Assembly: GCA_030323885.1 (NCBI GenBank) | Contig: CM059193.1 | Location: forward strand, 91,203,990-91,267,989 | From: Branchipolynoe longqiensis | Taxonomy: Eukaryota; Annelida; Polychaeta; Phyllodocida; Polynoidae | Direction of reading: 5' to 3' | Length of the DNA: 64,000 nt | Shown here: piece after piece, positions 33,931-44,443 of the stretch | How the letters are laid out: every line of letters starts with the position of its first letter | How positions within the stretch are numbered: the first letter of the stretch is position 1 | Translations under genes and position numbers: made by a program | Notes under the pieces: generated by a model | Databases searched by the model: none | What the model saw: the letters and a program-made list of their open reading frames with translations, nothing else | Told to the model about the DNA's origin: nothing

Positions 33931-34468
33931 GACAATCAAATAGGGCTCATGACAGAAGGCTGGTTCACCATTGTCTGTCTTCAAGCCCAACTGGTCTCTG
34001 TCACATGAATTTCAATGCATATGGAAATTCATTCCAGGACTACCTAACTATTCATCCTTATCTTAGCTCCTCATCTTTACAAACATTCATTATTTATAGC
34101 CTACATAGCGAAGTGTTTAGAAATAGCATGCTACGCCATGACCAGAAACCATGATTCCATTGAATTTCAATTCAAGTACCTCAAAACCAGTAGCGCTAGT
34201 TGATCGGCAGGCCAGTTAGCGCAGCAATTTTCCACTTGGGTGTTTGTGAACAGCCGTCACATGGTTAGAAACCACATGATGCTAGTCAGTGAGGGTCGTG
34301 ATTGGTGGGGACAGGATCGGTTTATGCATATCAACATGGGAAGCAACACCACGTGACCTATTGAAACAAGAGACCTGCCCCAAATAAGAGTAGCGGAGGG
34401 CCAGGGACTTAATTGGCAACTGACCAGTTAGTTTGGCCATGAAACTCTGGTCTTTGACTTACATTGAT
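33931..34468. other. No recognisable feature
   Basis: Unique-looking sequence without coding or repeat matches in the window. Confidence 0.4.
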
Positions 34469-34472
34469 TTAA

Positions 34473-35189
34473 AGACCCAGTCACACCTTACCGGATTGGA
34501 GAAACGGACAGAAACCGGACACTCTCCGGTGAAATACGGCAATGTACGGTTTATATACATTGGTATATTACTTGACTGCCGCTCTCCATTTAGTTATCTG
34601 CTGGACATCACTCTCACAGCAGAGAACTAAATGGAGAGCGGCAGTCAAGTGAAGAAAGCAGTCTTTGTAGCATCGCGACTGACAGCATGATGATGATGAT
34701 GATACGGTTGGCATCCCACATGTCCGCTATCTGTCCGGTGGTGTCCGGTGGTGTCTGGTACAAGTTTTGAACATGCACAAAACTTGTTCTGGACACAGCC
34801 GGACTGATGTGTATGGTTGGTATTCGGCTTAAGTCTGTTTAGTCCGTTTTGTCCGGTTCATGTCCATTACCCATCCGTTACGTCTCCGGTTTGCTTTCTG
34901 AATAGTCTGTTGATGGTGTGAAGCAAATTAGTCCATCATTTTTTTCAGGGTGTCCGTGAACATTCCGGTATGTGTCTGTTTGGTGTTTGGTCCGTCCGTT
35001 TCTCGTCCGCTTCTCATCCGTTGGCTATTTGTTAATGTACGTTCCTTGTCCATTTAGCATCCGTTTCTTCCGGCAGCCGTTGCAACAGGTCAACACATTT
35101 CAATACATTTTTATACCGAACACCACCAGACTAGACAATTCTTTGTCTGGTGGTGTCCGGTACTCAGTCGGATAAGGTGTGACTGGGGC
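34473..35189. mobile_element. TIR-C element, 717 bp, TTAA target
   Basis: Ends AGACCCAGTCACACCTTA and, in complement at the right, GCCCCAGTCACACCTTA. TTAA on both sides (34469-34472, 35190-35193). The interior consists of short GTCCGGTGGTGTC-like repeats and a LINE-1 scrap. Non-coding. A TTAA target occurs in piggyBac and Kolobok-type families; which applies is unclear. Confidence 0.75.
34567..34702. mobile_element. Inverted LINE-1 3' end forming a hairpin
   Basis: 34567-34600 is the complement of the LINE-1 3' coding end. After a 13-base centre the same segment repeats in the plus orientation (CAGCAGAGAACTAAATGGAG) and runs to the GATGATGATGATGAT tail. The arms are about 34 bp and nearly perfect. 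Confidence 0.85.
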
Positions 35190-35475
35190 TTAAGCGTTAT
35201 AGTCCAATGATAGTATTCCATTTTCTAAACCAAAACACTCACCTAGATTTGATTATCGCTATTCAATTCAGACACCGTTGCACTTAGTGAACACGTCTTG
35301 TTGCACACAGTAAATATTAAGGCAATCTACTAGAACGTGTTCCTGGTGAGCGTCATGATGTCGATCATTTTGGTGTGCACACCATAATTAATTTGCCGTG
35401 CTTTAACTTCAATTCCATTCAAAGGTAGCATTTATACTAAAGTTATTTCAAACTAAAATTGGTAGATACTAATGT
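35190..35475 (+). mobile_element. MITE-T copy, decayed
   Basis: Starts TTAAGCGTTATAGTCCAATG and keeps CCAAAACACTCACCTAGATT and TCATGATGTCGATCATTTTG. Its first TTAA serves as the right target copy of the TIR-C element. A scrap of R4 follows to about 35565. Confidence 0.6.
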
Positions 35476-35565
35476 TGTGGGGTAATGGAAATGGGAAATA
35501 TTGCGTCTAGAGCAGGCTTGGAACCCACATCTCTTGCATACCAGTAGGTATCCCAAGTGATTTTC

Positions 35566-36120
35566 AAAAATAGTTTGGAGTTTGATTTAATGGATTTAAC
35601 CTGTTAGTATATTTAATTTGAAATAAAATGACACTTCATTTGTGAAAATCGCTGTAATATTAAAGAAGATATGGACTTTTTTAGGTTGTTACTTAATTGG
35701 TCCCACGCAAGACTAAAAAGATAGCATTTTTGATGGCCCCAAGAATTAAAAGTAACCAACCTATCAGACTTTCTGTATTTTTTCCTTCAAATCCATGGCC
35801 TATTGACCAATTTCATATGACGTCAGTAGGTCAGTGCGCGCGCTGCTTGGCTGCAGGACAACATCCGGTCACTGCAAAGTCAATGGCTATGAGCTCAGAA
35901 TATGCCAACTTTCACTATTATCTCTGTTTTTAATACTTTCAGAGAAAATTGCCCTTGAGTTGAATTAAATATTTCAGATCTTCCTCTTCAATCGCACATT
36001 AATATATTTTTAATCAACTCAGTGAAAGCTTTTAAATTAATTTTGCTAAAATAAATGCTCTGCATAGACATAGCATTGCTACAGCACAAATCAATGCAGT
36101 GTTTACCCTTCGCGGGCTAG
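35566..36120. other. No recognisable gene
   Basis: AT-rich. GCGCGCTGCTTGGCTGCAG (about 35840) has an inverted partner near 37868-37888 (TGCAGCCAAGCTGCGCACGC), so the region may belong to a larger decayed element spanning about 35.8-37.9 kb. Confidence 0.35.
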
Positions 36121-36269
36121 TCAGCAAACTCAGTGCATTGTCAATGGCCGTGAGCAATCTTTGTACAGAAAAAGTGAAATATCTCTAAAAAGACACCACC
36201 TAGAGACAAACCGCTTGGTACACATATAGAAAACATAGTTAACAAATAGCTTATATTAGATTTATATGG
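36121..36269. repeat. About 187-bp repeat, unit interrupted by LINE-1
   Basis: GTGCATTGTCAATGGCCGTG, AAATATCTCTAAAA and CTTGGTACACATATAGAAAA are repeated at 37630-37750, where the unit is uninterrupted. Opposite-strand copies form the core of the element at 44444-45074. Confidence 0.8.
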
Positions 36270-37564
36270 TGTAGTTCCGGAGTCACAGTGTGGCTTCAGA
36301 GGTAACCGGAGCACTGTGGATATGATATTTTGTCTCCAACAGCTACAAGAAAAGTGCATTGAGCAGGACCGACCACTGTACATGGTATTTGTCGATTTCA
36401 CTAAGGCATTTGATACAGTCGAGAGGACCGGGCTATGGCAGCTACTGAGGAAGTATGGATGCCCAGAGAAGTTCACAACTATGATCGAGGCTCTACATAC
36501 AGGAATGATGGCGAACGTTAGTGCTGGAGGGGAAGTCTCGGAATCGTTCGGGGTTACCAATGGGGTCAAGCAAGGTTGTGTACTGGCCCCCATGCTCTTC
36601 TCCATCTTCCTATCAGCAATGCTAGACGAGGCTTTCCGAGACATGGGGGATGGCATCTATATACAGTCCAGACAGAGCGCTGACCTATTCAATGTCGCAC
36701 ACTTCAGAGCGAAGACCAAGACTACTCAGATACTGGTGAGAGAGCTACTATTCGCAGATGACAGTGCACTGGTTGCCCACTCTGCTGAAGAGACCCAGAA
36801 AATAGTGGACGCTTTCTCCGATGCATCAAAGAAGTTTGGCCTGAAAATTAACATCAAGACGATGGAGGTGCTGTACCAACCTAACTCTACAAGAACGCGA
36901 GAGGAGGAGATCATGGTTGACGGAAACAAGCTGAACTGTGTTCCGGAATTCACCTATCTTGGAAGCACTATATCAAGTGATGGACGCATTGATGCTGAGA
37001 TACAGAGGAGGATGGCCAAGGCTAGCGCATCTTTCGGCCGACTACGCCAGAGACTCTGGAACAACCACCATGTGTCCATTCGGGTCAAAGGTAAGATCTA
37101 CCGCGCAATCGTGCTATCCACCCTACTATACGGAGCCGAGGCCTGGACAGTGTACAGACAGCAGGTGAAAAAGCTGCATGCCTTCATGATGCGACATCTG
37201 CGTTCAATCATGAGGCTAACCTGGAAGGACAAAGTGATGAATAAGGAAATACTCGAATGGATGGGGCTGCCCTCTATGGAAGATCTTCTGATCAAAAAGA
37301 ATCTCCGGTGGACTGGACACCTCATGATGATGTCATCAGACAGGCTACCAAAGCAGATCCTCTATTCTCAACTGTCTTCTGGCTACAGAAAGAGAGGGCG
37401 CCCCCGTCTCTGGTTCAAAGATACCATCAAGAGAAACCTGAAGCTGAGAGACATTAAGACCGACTCATGGACGCAACTCTCACAGCAGAGAGCTAAATGG
37501 AGAGCGGCAGTCAAGTAATAAAAGCAGTCTTTGTCGCATCGCGACCGACAGCATGATGATGATG
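36270..37564 (+). mobile_element. LINE-1, 5' truncated, with ATATGG target duplication
   Basis: Begins within the reverse transcriptase and ends in the GATGATGAT tail. ATATGG occurs at 36264-36269 and 37565-37570; the adjacent uninterrupted repeat unit reads straight across this junction. Confidence 0.9.
36271..37518 (+). CDS. LINE-1 reverse transcriptase, open C-terminal portion
   Basis: 416 codons without a stop (first methionine at 36316), ending in AKWRAAVK. Visible motifs: ESQCGFRGNRSTVDMIFCLQ, VFVDFTKAFDTV, VTNGVKQGCVLAPMLF, LLFADDSALVAHSAEE with the catalytic FADD, FTYLGSTISSDGRIDAEI and the basic KRGRPRLWFKDTIKRNLK. The endonuclease and the first reverse-transcriptase motifs are missing, so the product would be inactive and there is no promoter of its own. 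The open frame implies a fairly recent insertion. This copy is the reference used to locate frame breaks in the longer LINE-1. Confidence 0.85.
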   Translation, partial: VVPESQCGFRGNRSTVDMIFCLQQLQEKCIEQDRPLYMVFVDFTKAFDTVERTGLWQLLRKYGCPEKFTTMIEALHTGMMANVSAGGEVSESFGVTNGVKQGCVLAPMLFSIFLSAMLDEAFRDMGDGIYIQSRQSADLFNVAHFRAKTKTTQILVRELLFADDSALVAHSAEETQKIVDAFSDASKKFGLKINIKTMEVLYQPNSTRTREEEIMVDGNKLNCVPEFTYLGSTISSDGRIDAEIQRRMAKASASFGRLRQRLWNNHHVSIRVKGKIYRAIVLSTLLYGAEAWTVYRQQVKKLHAFMMRHLRSIMRLTWKDKVMNKEILEWMGLPSMEDLLIKKNLRWTGHLMMMSSDRLPKQILYSQLSSGYRKRGRPRLWFKDTIKRNLKLRDIKTDSWTQLSQQRAKWRAAVK

Positions 37565-37570
37565 ATATGG

Positions 37571-37920
37571 TTAGGCTTCTGCATTTCTATTAATTTTGAA
37601 TAAAATTGACGTCTTGCACTGTCCGTATCGACAAACTCAATGCATTGTCAATGGCCGTAAGCAATCTTCCTACAGAAAATGTTAAATATCTCTAAAACTA
37701 CACAACCTAGAAACAAACCGCTTGGAACACATATAGAAAACATATTAAACAAAGAGATTATATTAAATTTATAAGGTTAGGGTTCTGCATTTCTATTATA
37801 TGTGAATAAAACCGACGTTTTGCACTGCGCGTATCGGCAAACTCAGTGGCTGTGTGCAATCGTTCTGCAGCCAAGCTGCGCACGCATACGCGATGTTTGT
37901 AAACATTGAAAGGCATCTAT
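37571..37920. repeat. About 187-bp repeat, continuing units
   Basis: GGTTAGGCTTCTGCATTTCT starts one unit and GGTTAGGGTTCTGCATTTCT the next, about 207 bp later. Repeated GTCAATGGCCGTAAGCAATC. Confidence 0.8.
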
Positions 37921-38393
37921 ACAATGAGAATAACAAGATCCAGGGGTCTGATCTGGTTACATTTCAAGATATACATCTTCAAAAATGCGTGAAATCACAA
38001 TTTCCTTAATTTCACCAATTTCCAAATTTTGCTTTGGACCACTTTTGGGGGCTTGGTTGTGGAAAAAATTGGCACCCATATTAAATTATTCTGATTTATC
38101 CCTAACCTACTGATGAGTCTTGTCATTGCTATTTTTTTTCAGGACTACATATGCTTGGGAAAAGCTTAAAAAAATAGGTTTACAATGGTCCAGAGCTCAA
38201 TTTGACAAGTGATAAAATCCGGTAAAAGGAAATGCCCAACTTTGAGCAGGCCTATTTGGTACAGAAAAGCACCCGTACAAGATAATTGCATGAAATTTCC
38301 ACACTGTACTACCTTCAATATGCTCTTTCTGTTTAGGTTACATACAATACAATTTGATAGATGTGAATGTTTAAAAAAAAAATGTTTTCAAAC
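37921..38393. other. No recognisable feature
   Basis: AT-rich unique-looking sequence up to the Gypsy target site. Confidence 0.4.
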
Positions 38394-38398
38394 CCTGT
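38394..38398. other. 5-bp target duplication CCTGT (left)
   Basis: Matches 43341-43345 on the other side of the Gypsy element. Confidence 0.9.
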
Positions 38399-38512
38399 TG
38401 TAATGATGTGTCGACACCTTGAGTTATGTAATGGAACTGTTTATTTCACTCCTCGGTTCCCAGCATGCCCCTCGTCGGGACTCACCTTGACAACTCCCTA
38501 TGATACACAACA
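38399..38512 (-). repeat. Gypsy 3' LTR, 114 bp
   Basis: Starts TGTAATGATGTGTCGACACC and ends ATGATACACAACA (plus-strand reading). Unusually short for an LTR. Confidence 0.95.
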
Positions 38513-38522
38513 TCTCCCTTTC
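38513..38522 (-). promoter_or_regulatory. Polypurine tract of the Gypsy element
   Basis: GAAAGGGAGA on the minus strand, immediately before the 3' LTR; expected plus-strand DNA primer. Confidence 0.8.
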
Positions 38523-39292
38523 ATATTATAATTAACTAATACAAGGAGGCTATCTACTTACATCTACATATACACACGGGATAGATATTTATCCATCCCA
38601 AACATTAAAGTGACATTATATTATTATCAATACGGCCTTAAATACCTAACCTTATAAATTAGTGACACTACATATTTTTAATCCATTTGTCACGTATTGT
38701 TACGGAATATGTACTATTATGGAACATGCATATATTACATTATGGAACACATATATATATAACACATTATGGAACATGTATATATTATCTCTATGTCTTA
38801 AGACTATACACCTAGTAACATTACTTATTCCCTCCTTTCTCTGTGTTTGATTAAATACGATGTATATAGGAAACTCAATTACAGTACGTTCAATAAATAG
38901 TACATGGATATTTCGAGAACAACATATAAATATGTGATCGACATACAAATGTGTAACCCAGACATTCTCGTCCATCGTCGATTCGTGTAATATACAGAAT
39001 AAAACAGCGTCTTAATGAAGCCTAACCTTAGGCCCCAGCCTGCGCAACATATAAGTAACAATAAGTAGTCCTAAGTACATGCATTACCGACAAACGATGA
39101 ATACAACCGGTGTTTGAAGGCCATGTAGAATTACGAAAAAGTACATAACTACAAATAACGATAATAATCCCTTATGACACAGCATAGAAGGACTATGTAT
39201 AATTGTACTTCCCAGGCTCAGCCTAATATTAAGTGTACGCTTATAACTTTAACATTTACTTAATGTACATTCACTATTGTGATACCGTCTTT

Positions 39293-39931
39293 TTATTTGT
39301 TGAAATATCCCAACCGGGGTGGTTGCCTGACCTCTCTCCCACAGAGTGTGATGTATGGTGTAGGTCGTCTGTCAACACTATCAGGAGTTTCTTTACATTG
39401 TCTGTGTGTGTGATGTTGTGTGTTTATCATACTGTCATACAACCTATTCTTGGGACATTTATAAATGTATTTTCTATTACGGCGTAAAATGTGGTTGTCG
39501 TTATTAATTATTTTGTAATCCCTTGCACCCGGTGTATGCTTTCCTACGATTCTCCCAGACCTCCATTCATCGGTATGACTGCGATACCTGATATTGTCCC
39601 CTATATCAAGGGGAGTCAACACTGATCCTGCATGACTATCAAAGTACTTTTTTTGTTTTATGCGAGCTTGCTTCATTATTTGCAGTTTTGAGCTCTGCAC
39701 CTCTGGCAAAAGATGAGAATCGAGTAAGGGTAGTTTAGTCCGTAGCTTTCGGGACATCAATAATTGGGCTGGTGACGCCCCAATGCCTGGCAAGGTTGTA
39801 TTCCTGTAATTTAGTAATCCCAGTTGGATGTCCCCGTTACCCCTGGTGGCTTTCTTCATCATTAATTTAATAGTTTGTACAAACCGTTCAACCTGCCCAT
39901 TGCTCTGGGCGTGCATTGGGTTGGTATACAC
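39293..39931 (-). pseudogene. Gypsy Pol C-terminus: end of integrase (out of frame with the main ORF)
   Basis: Continues integrase after the frame break: PMHAQSNGQVERFVQTIKLM carries the catalytic glutamate of the D,D-E triad, followed by LLNYRNTTLPGIGASPAQLL and the C-terminal GDNIRYRSHTDEWRSGRIVG segment. Ends with an Asn/Lys and proline-rich tail. Displaced by one base from the upstream frame at the T run 39960-39963. Confidence 0.9.
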
Positions 39932-42900
39932 CGGGGCGAAGTCATACTCAACAGCATACTTTTGAACTGAGGCCCATTATCAGAAACAATGTAACGTGGG
40001 ATCCCATACCGAGCAAAGGTTTGTTTAAGCGTTTGTATTATAGCCTTGCTGGTGGTTTCATGCAACTCAATCACCTCGGGGAATTTTGTATAATAATCTA
40101 TTAACAGAATGTATTCTTTACCGTTGATATGAAACAGATCTATGCCAATTTTATAAAAGGGAATGTCTACAATTTCATGATTGATCAGCGGTTCTTTGTG
40201 CTGAGCATTCATAAACTCTTGGCATATTGGACATCTGGAAATAGTGTCCTCCAACTGTTTAGCCATGCCGGGCCCAAAAACAGTGTCTCTCGCTAGTTGT
40301 TTACACCGGACTATACCGTAATGAGACTCGTGAAGTTTGTGTAACAGATCTGATTGCATAGAACTTGGAATCACTATCTGATCACCCTTCAATACCAAAC
40401 CCTCTATGGTGGTAATGTCTTGACTGTAAGTGCAGTACGGTTTTACAACAGGTCGTATAAGTGTTTTATTGCCTGGCCAACCATTTATAGTGAACTGAAT
40501 TATTTCTTGCAAAGTGTCGTCAGTCTTAGTCGCATCTCTGATGCGGTCTACGATACCATTGTCGATACCCAGTGCAGCTACAGACACGTCTTGATCAAAC
40601 AGATCGTTTGGTTCAATACTCGTGGTGTGGGCCCTCGATAGTGTATCTGCGAAATAGAGCGTTGGCCCCTTAGCATACATTACTGTCAAATTATAATTTT
40701 GTAGACGCATACGCATGCGTTGCATTCTCGCCGACAACTCGTGAATGGGTTTCAGCATAATCAACACTAAGGGCTTGTGGTCTGTATGTACAATTACTTC
40801 ATTACCAAATAAATACTCATGAAACTTTTTACAACCGAAACAAATAGCAAGGAGTTCTTTTTCAATTACGGCATAACTAATTTGAGTTGCGTCCAGCGCT
40901 TTAGATGCCATGGCCACAGGTTGGTCATTTTGCAACAGGGTCGCCCCCAATCCATACTTGGACGCGTCAACCTGCAAAACTCTTGCCTCCCTTCTATTGA
41001 AAAGTGTTAGGACAGGTGCAGTAGATAACAAGTCTTTCAGGATTTTAAACGCCTCAATTTGCGGTTCATCCCAGTGCCATGCTATATCTTTTTGTAATAC
41101 CGTTCGCAATGGTTTAGTTATGGCTGCCATGTGCGGTATGAATTTCCCTACATATCCCATCATACCCAAAAACCTCTGTATAGCAGGTTTATCACTGGGA
41201 TCGGGCATATCTAAAATTGCTTGGACCCTCTCTTTATTTGGTCTAAGACCATCAGCTGTGATTAAATGGCCAACGTAATTCACGCTGGTCTGGCATATCT
41301 TCGATTTCTTCGGGTTTAATTTAAGATGCATGCATCGGGCATGAGTTAAGACTGCTTCTAACCTTTTGTTATGTTCAGCAACCGTCATGCCATTTATTAG
41401 AATGTCATCAGAAATCACGTGAACCCCAGCCATATCTTTTAACAAATCATTCATTTCCTGTATAAATATGTCTCCTGCCGTTTTGATCCCAAAAGGGAGT
41501 CTAGTATATCTGAAACGACCCCAAGGGGTGTTGAAGGTGCAAAGTTTCGAGCTGGCCTCATCCAGTTGGATTTGCCAATAGCCGCTATTAGCATCCAACA
41601 CAGAAAAATACTGTGCTCCATGTATGTTTGCTACGACCTCCTCAATTGTACGTACTGGATAAGGTCCTCGTAAAATGGCTTTGTTTAGCTTGGTTGGATC
41701 TAAACAAACCCTAATTTTTCCGGGCTTCCTCACGATCGTTATCGAACTAACCCACGGGGTTGGCTCATTATGCCTAACTATCACTCCCATATCTAACATG
41801 CGTTGTAACTCTTTTTTAACTTCTTCATTTACAGCAATAGGGATACAATGTGGGGGATCAATCACTGGGCTTACGGTATTATCAATGTGAATGGTGGCAT
41901 TTATTTTTATTAACCCTAAACCAGAAAACACGTCAGAATATTTATTTACCATGTCTTTGGCCGAATCCGTAGACGCTACAATGTCACATCCGATATTATC
42001 GATCCGGCTTAACAGATCTAAAGTCACACAAGCACTTTTCCCAAGGATAGCACTACCCGCATCCGTCACTTGAAACAACAGTTTGTGGCCCCTCACGGTT
42101 AATCGTAACTCTCCTGCAGGCTTGATACGTTGTCCGTTGTACGTCACCAAGCAGCATCTTGATGGCTGTAGATCAACACCGATTAGCTTGTCGAATACAT
42201 CTAATGGGAGGATGTTCGCCTCCGACCCTGTGTCCATCTTGAATGATACATTACCACTCCCAATGGTCATTGTTGTGTACGACAGCCCGTCGGATTTCTC
42301 ATTGTCACAGTATAGGGCACCCACAAAGAAATCGTAGTCCTGGCTACAGTCTCCATGGTCACTATCTGCAATATATGGGTCAACGGACACTTCATTGACC
42401 GGGGCACTTCGTGATTGTTTAGCTCTACAAACTTTAATAAAGTGCCCTACTTTTCGACAGCCAGCACACTCCTTCCCCTTAGCTGGACAATTTCCACGTG
42501 GATGATTATAACCACAATTGCCGCACGTAAATCCACGGGTACCTGACTGTCGAAAAGGCGTTGCTGTAGATTGCTTCCAATGCGGCTGTCTCGTCATAGG
42601 CCAAAGACAACGCTCTGGAGCCGTCGCCACACTGTCGACACTGTCTTCACGTTGTGCTCCGTTAATCGACAATTGTGTACTTCTATGCTCACTCAATCTG
42701 CATATCTGTACGCATTTTTCCAATGATAATTGAGTGGTCTGTAATAAGCGATCCTGTAATAAATTATCCTTGACACCACATACTATACGATCACACAGTA
42801 ACGAGTCTTCGATGACGTCGTAATGGCAATGCGTAATGCGCGATCTGAGCTCTCGAATATAAACGTCCATAATTTCATTAGTTTGATTGTATGTATTAAA

Positions 42901-43194
42901 CTTATATCGTACCACAGTGATATTACACTTGCCTTCACAGTATTGTCGAAAAGCAGCTATTAAAGGTCCAATTTTGTCCTTGTCACATTCGTCAATCTTC
43001 AATGTCTTGTGTATTTTCTGCTCCTCTGAGCCAGCCACATGCAGGAACATGCAACACTGTACTCGCTCTGATTTTGATGTGGCACCTGATGCAACTGCGT
43101 AAATGTCATACGAGGTGATCCACGACCTCCACCCGACAGCCATGTTGTCGTCAATATTCAGTGGACCTGGGGGTCTCAATCCAGTCAAAGCCAT
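39862..43194 (-). CDS. Gypsy Gag-Pol polyprotein (Gag, protease, RT, RNase H, start of integrase)
   Basis: 1110 codons. Gag-like region (1-215), two zinc knuckles near 226-253 (CX2CX3HX4C then CX2CX4HX4C), aspartic protease near 320 (KMDTGSEANILP), reverse transcriptase about 440-640 with VLDANSGYWQIQL and the VISDDILI active site near 595, RNase H about 740-850 (LQVDASKYGLGATL, TDHKPL), and the integrase HHCC finger about 955-1000 (HKLHESHYG...CPICQEF) followed by the first two catalytic aspartates (IGIDLFHIN, VSDNGPQF). The last 28 residues are read out of frame. Gag and Pol are fused in one frame with no stop or shift between them. Initiation at 43194 lies 14 bases after the primer site. 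Confidence 0.95.
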   Translation of the reverse strand: MALTGLRPPGPLNIDDNMAVGWRSWITSYDIYAVASGATSKSERVQCCMFLHVAGSEEQKIHKTLKIDECDKDKIGPLIAAFRQYCEGKCNITVVRYKFNTYNQTNEIMDVYIRELRSRITHCHYDVIEDSLLCDRIVCGVKDNLLQDRLLQTTQLSLEKCVQICRLSEHRSTQLSINGAQREDSVDSVATAPERCLWPMTRQPHWKQSTATPFRQSGTRGFTCGNCGYNHPRGNCPAKGKECAGCRKVGHFIKVCRAKQSRSAPVNEVSVDPYIADSDHGDCSQDYDFFVGALYCDNEKSDGLSYTTMTIGSGNVSFKMDTGSEANILPLDVFDKLIGVDLQPSRCCLVTYNGQRIKPAGELRLTVRGHKLLFQVTDAGSAILGKSACVTLDLLSRIDNIGCDIVASTDSAKDMVNKYSDVFSGLGLIKINATIHIDNTVSPVIDPPHCIPIAVNEEVKKELQRMLDMGVIVRHNEPTPWVSSITIVRKPGKIRVCLDPTKLNKAILRGPYPVRTIEEVVANIHGAQYFSVLDANSGYWQIQLDEASSKLCTFNTPWGRFRYTRLPFGIKTAGDIFIQEMNDLLKDMAGVHVISDDILINGMTVAEHNKRLEAVLTHARCMHLKLNPKKSKICQTSVNYVGHLITADGLRPNKERVQAILDMPDPSDKPAIQRFLGMMGYVGKFIPHMAAITKPLRTVLQKDIAWHWDEPQIEAFKILKDLLSTAPVLTLFNRREARVLQVDASKYGLGATLLQNDQPVAMASKALDATQISYAVIEKELLAICFGCKKFHEYLFGNEVIVHTDHKPLVLIMLKPIHELSARMQRMRMRLQNYNLTVMYAKGPTLYFADTLSRAHTTSIEPNDLFDQDVSVAALGIDNGIVDRIRDATKTDDTLQEIIQFTINGWPGNKTLIRPVVKPYCTYSQDITTIEGLVLKGDQIVIPSSMQSDLLHKLHESHYGIVRCKQLARDTVFGPGMAKQLEDTISRCPICQEFMNAQHKEPLINHEIVDIPFYKIGIDLFHINGKEYILLIDYYTKFPEVIELHETTSKAIIQTLKQTFARYGIPRYIVSDNGPQFKSMLLSMTSPRCIPTQCTPRAMGRLNGLYKLLN

Positions 43195-43207
43195 GACTCG
43201 TATTTCC

Positions 43208-43226
43208 CCTTAAACATCTGACACCA
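43208..43226 (-). promoter_or_regulatory. Primer-binding site of the Gypsy element
   Basis: TGGTGTCAGATGTTTAAGG on the minus strand, directly next to the 5' LTR. The leading TGG would pair with a tRNA CCA end. The same first 13 bases follow the old LTR at 5977-6190. Confidence 0.8.
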
Positions 43227-43340
43227 TGTAATGATGTGTCGACACCTTGAGTTATGTAATGGAACTGTTTATTTCACTCCTCGGTTCCCAGCATGCCCCT
43301 AGTCGGGACTCACCTTGACAACTCCCTATGATACACAACA
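43227..43340 (-). repeat. Gypsy 5' LTR, 114 bp
   Basis: One substitution relative to the 3' LTR. Acts as promoter-bearing LTR on the minus strand. TG...CA ends are intact. Confidence 0.95.
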
Positions 43341-43345
43341 CCTGT
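43341..43345. other. 5-bp target duplication CCTGT (right)
   Basis: Pairs with 38394-38398. Confidence 0.9.
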
Positions 43346-44048
43346 GTGTGTGTGGGCAGTGTGTTTATGGCACATTGCATAACAACTGGCACATTGCATA
43401 ACAACTTTAGCATTCAATTATTAAGTAGAGCCAACATTTATTTTGTCTCAAATTTACGCCTTCACACCATGCATTGCTAAGAATCATTATTAACTTCTTT
43501 TTTGTAAAGAAAAAAAGGATCTTTATTTTCATGTAAAAACCTAAGTTATCCATTATTCGGTTCAGAAATGGTGGTTAATTGAACATTTTAAATTAAAATT
43601 TAAAATAGATGGACAAAGAATTTATTCAAGGACAAAGTAGGACTATATGTCCTGTAGTATTGGCAACAAAATGGTATCATTGGCATGATGATGCTAGCTC
43701 TGGTGAATGGGTGCCAGAGGTTTGAAGAAGCAGTGTAAAATTTCATGCATAAGTTAGTTGAAACAAAAGGTGATTTTCTACATAAATGGACTTGACAAAG
43801 CATTGATTTTCTGTAGCTGATCAAAGTCATATCCTAATGTGGATGGTACTATTAGAATGAAGAAATATGAAGCTTTATTTTGCTTTAGATTTTATTTCAA
43901 TTGGTGAACAACTTAGAACACACCAACAGATTGAAAATGATGAATTTTAAGCCTCCACACACAGATTATTGGTGGATTGGCAAGGCACTTGGGATACCTA
44001 ATACCAGGCCAGTGTTCTAAACATTACACCACCTATATTGCCCTTTAC
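43346..44048. other. No recognisable gene
   Basis: Starts with a short GT repeat; AT-rich afterwards. A 76-codon frame at 43600-43830 (minus) shows no recognisable domain. Confidence 0.4.
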
Positions 44049-44225
44049 TAGCGGACAGGGTGGCCAGCTTGTTAAGAAAGAACATTGGCTGGTTTTCTGT
44101 GCCGAAAGTCGTGGGTTTGAACCCTGGCCGAGTAAAATCAATAACTTACTAAATTGATTGGTGTGAGTGCCCAATCTGGGAATCGGCATTACTAGGATAC
44201 AGCAAGGGTTAGTTTGCTTAGTACA
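44049..44225 (+). mobile_element. SINE-A-like copy, diverged
   Basis: Box B GTGGGTTTGAACCCTGGCCG and linker TCAATAACTTACTAAATTGA, then GGCATTACTAGGATACAGCA. The 3' part is lost. Confidence 0.6.
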
Positions 44226-44436
44226 AGGATAGATGGTATATATGCGTATATACTGGTGTAGGCACCCGCGGGCGTTGAGAGAATAATATAAATGAACTGG
44301 TCTATCTATTGGGCTTTCGAACGCGCCGGCAGCACACTGGTTCGGGCGATTTGTGCTAGGTGGCGCCACATGCGCCGTCCGGGTTAGTTAAGCAGTATGT
44401 GCCCGCTACTCGCTAGGTGGCGCCACCGGTAGCTGT

Positions 44437-44443
44437 ATATAAC
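44437..44443. other. 7-bp target duplication ATATAAC (left)
   Basis: Pairs with 45075-45081. Confidence 0.8.

Larger units (their letters stand above)
38399..43340 (-). mobile_element. Complete Gypsy LTR retrotransposon, 4942 bp
   Basis: On the minus strand: 5' LTR (43340-43227), primer site, one Gag-Pol frame, polypurine tract, 3' LTR (38512-38399). The domain order protease, reverse transcriptase, RNase H, integrase is that of Ty3/Gypsy (Metaviridae-type) elements. No envelope frame. The LTRs differ at one position (38473 c versus 43301 a), implying a young insertion. One frame break in integrase. Confidence 0.96.
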
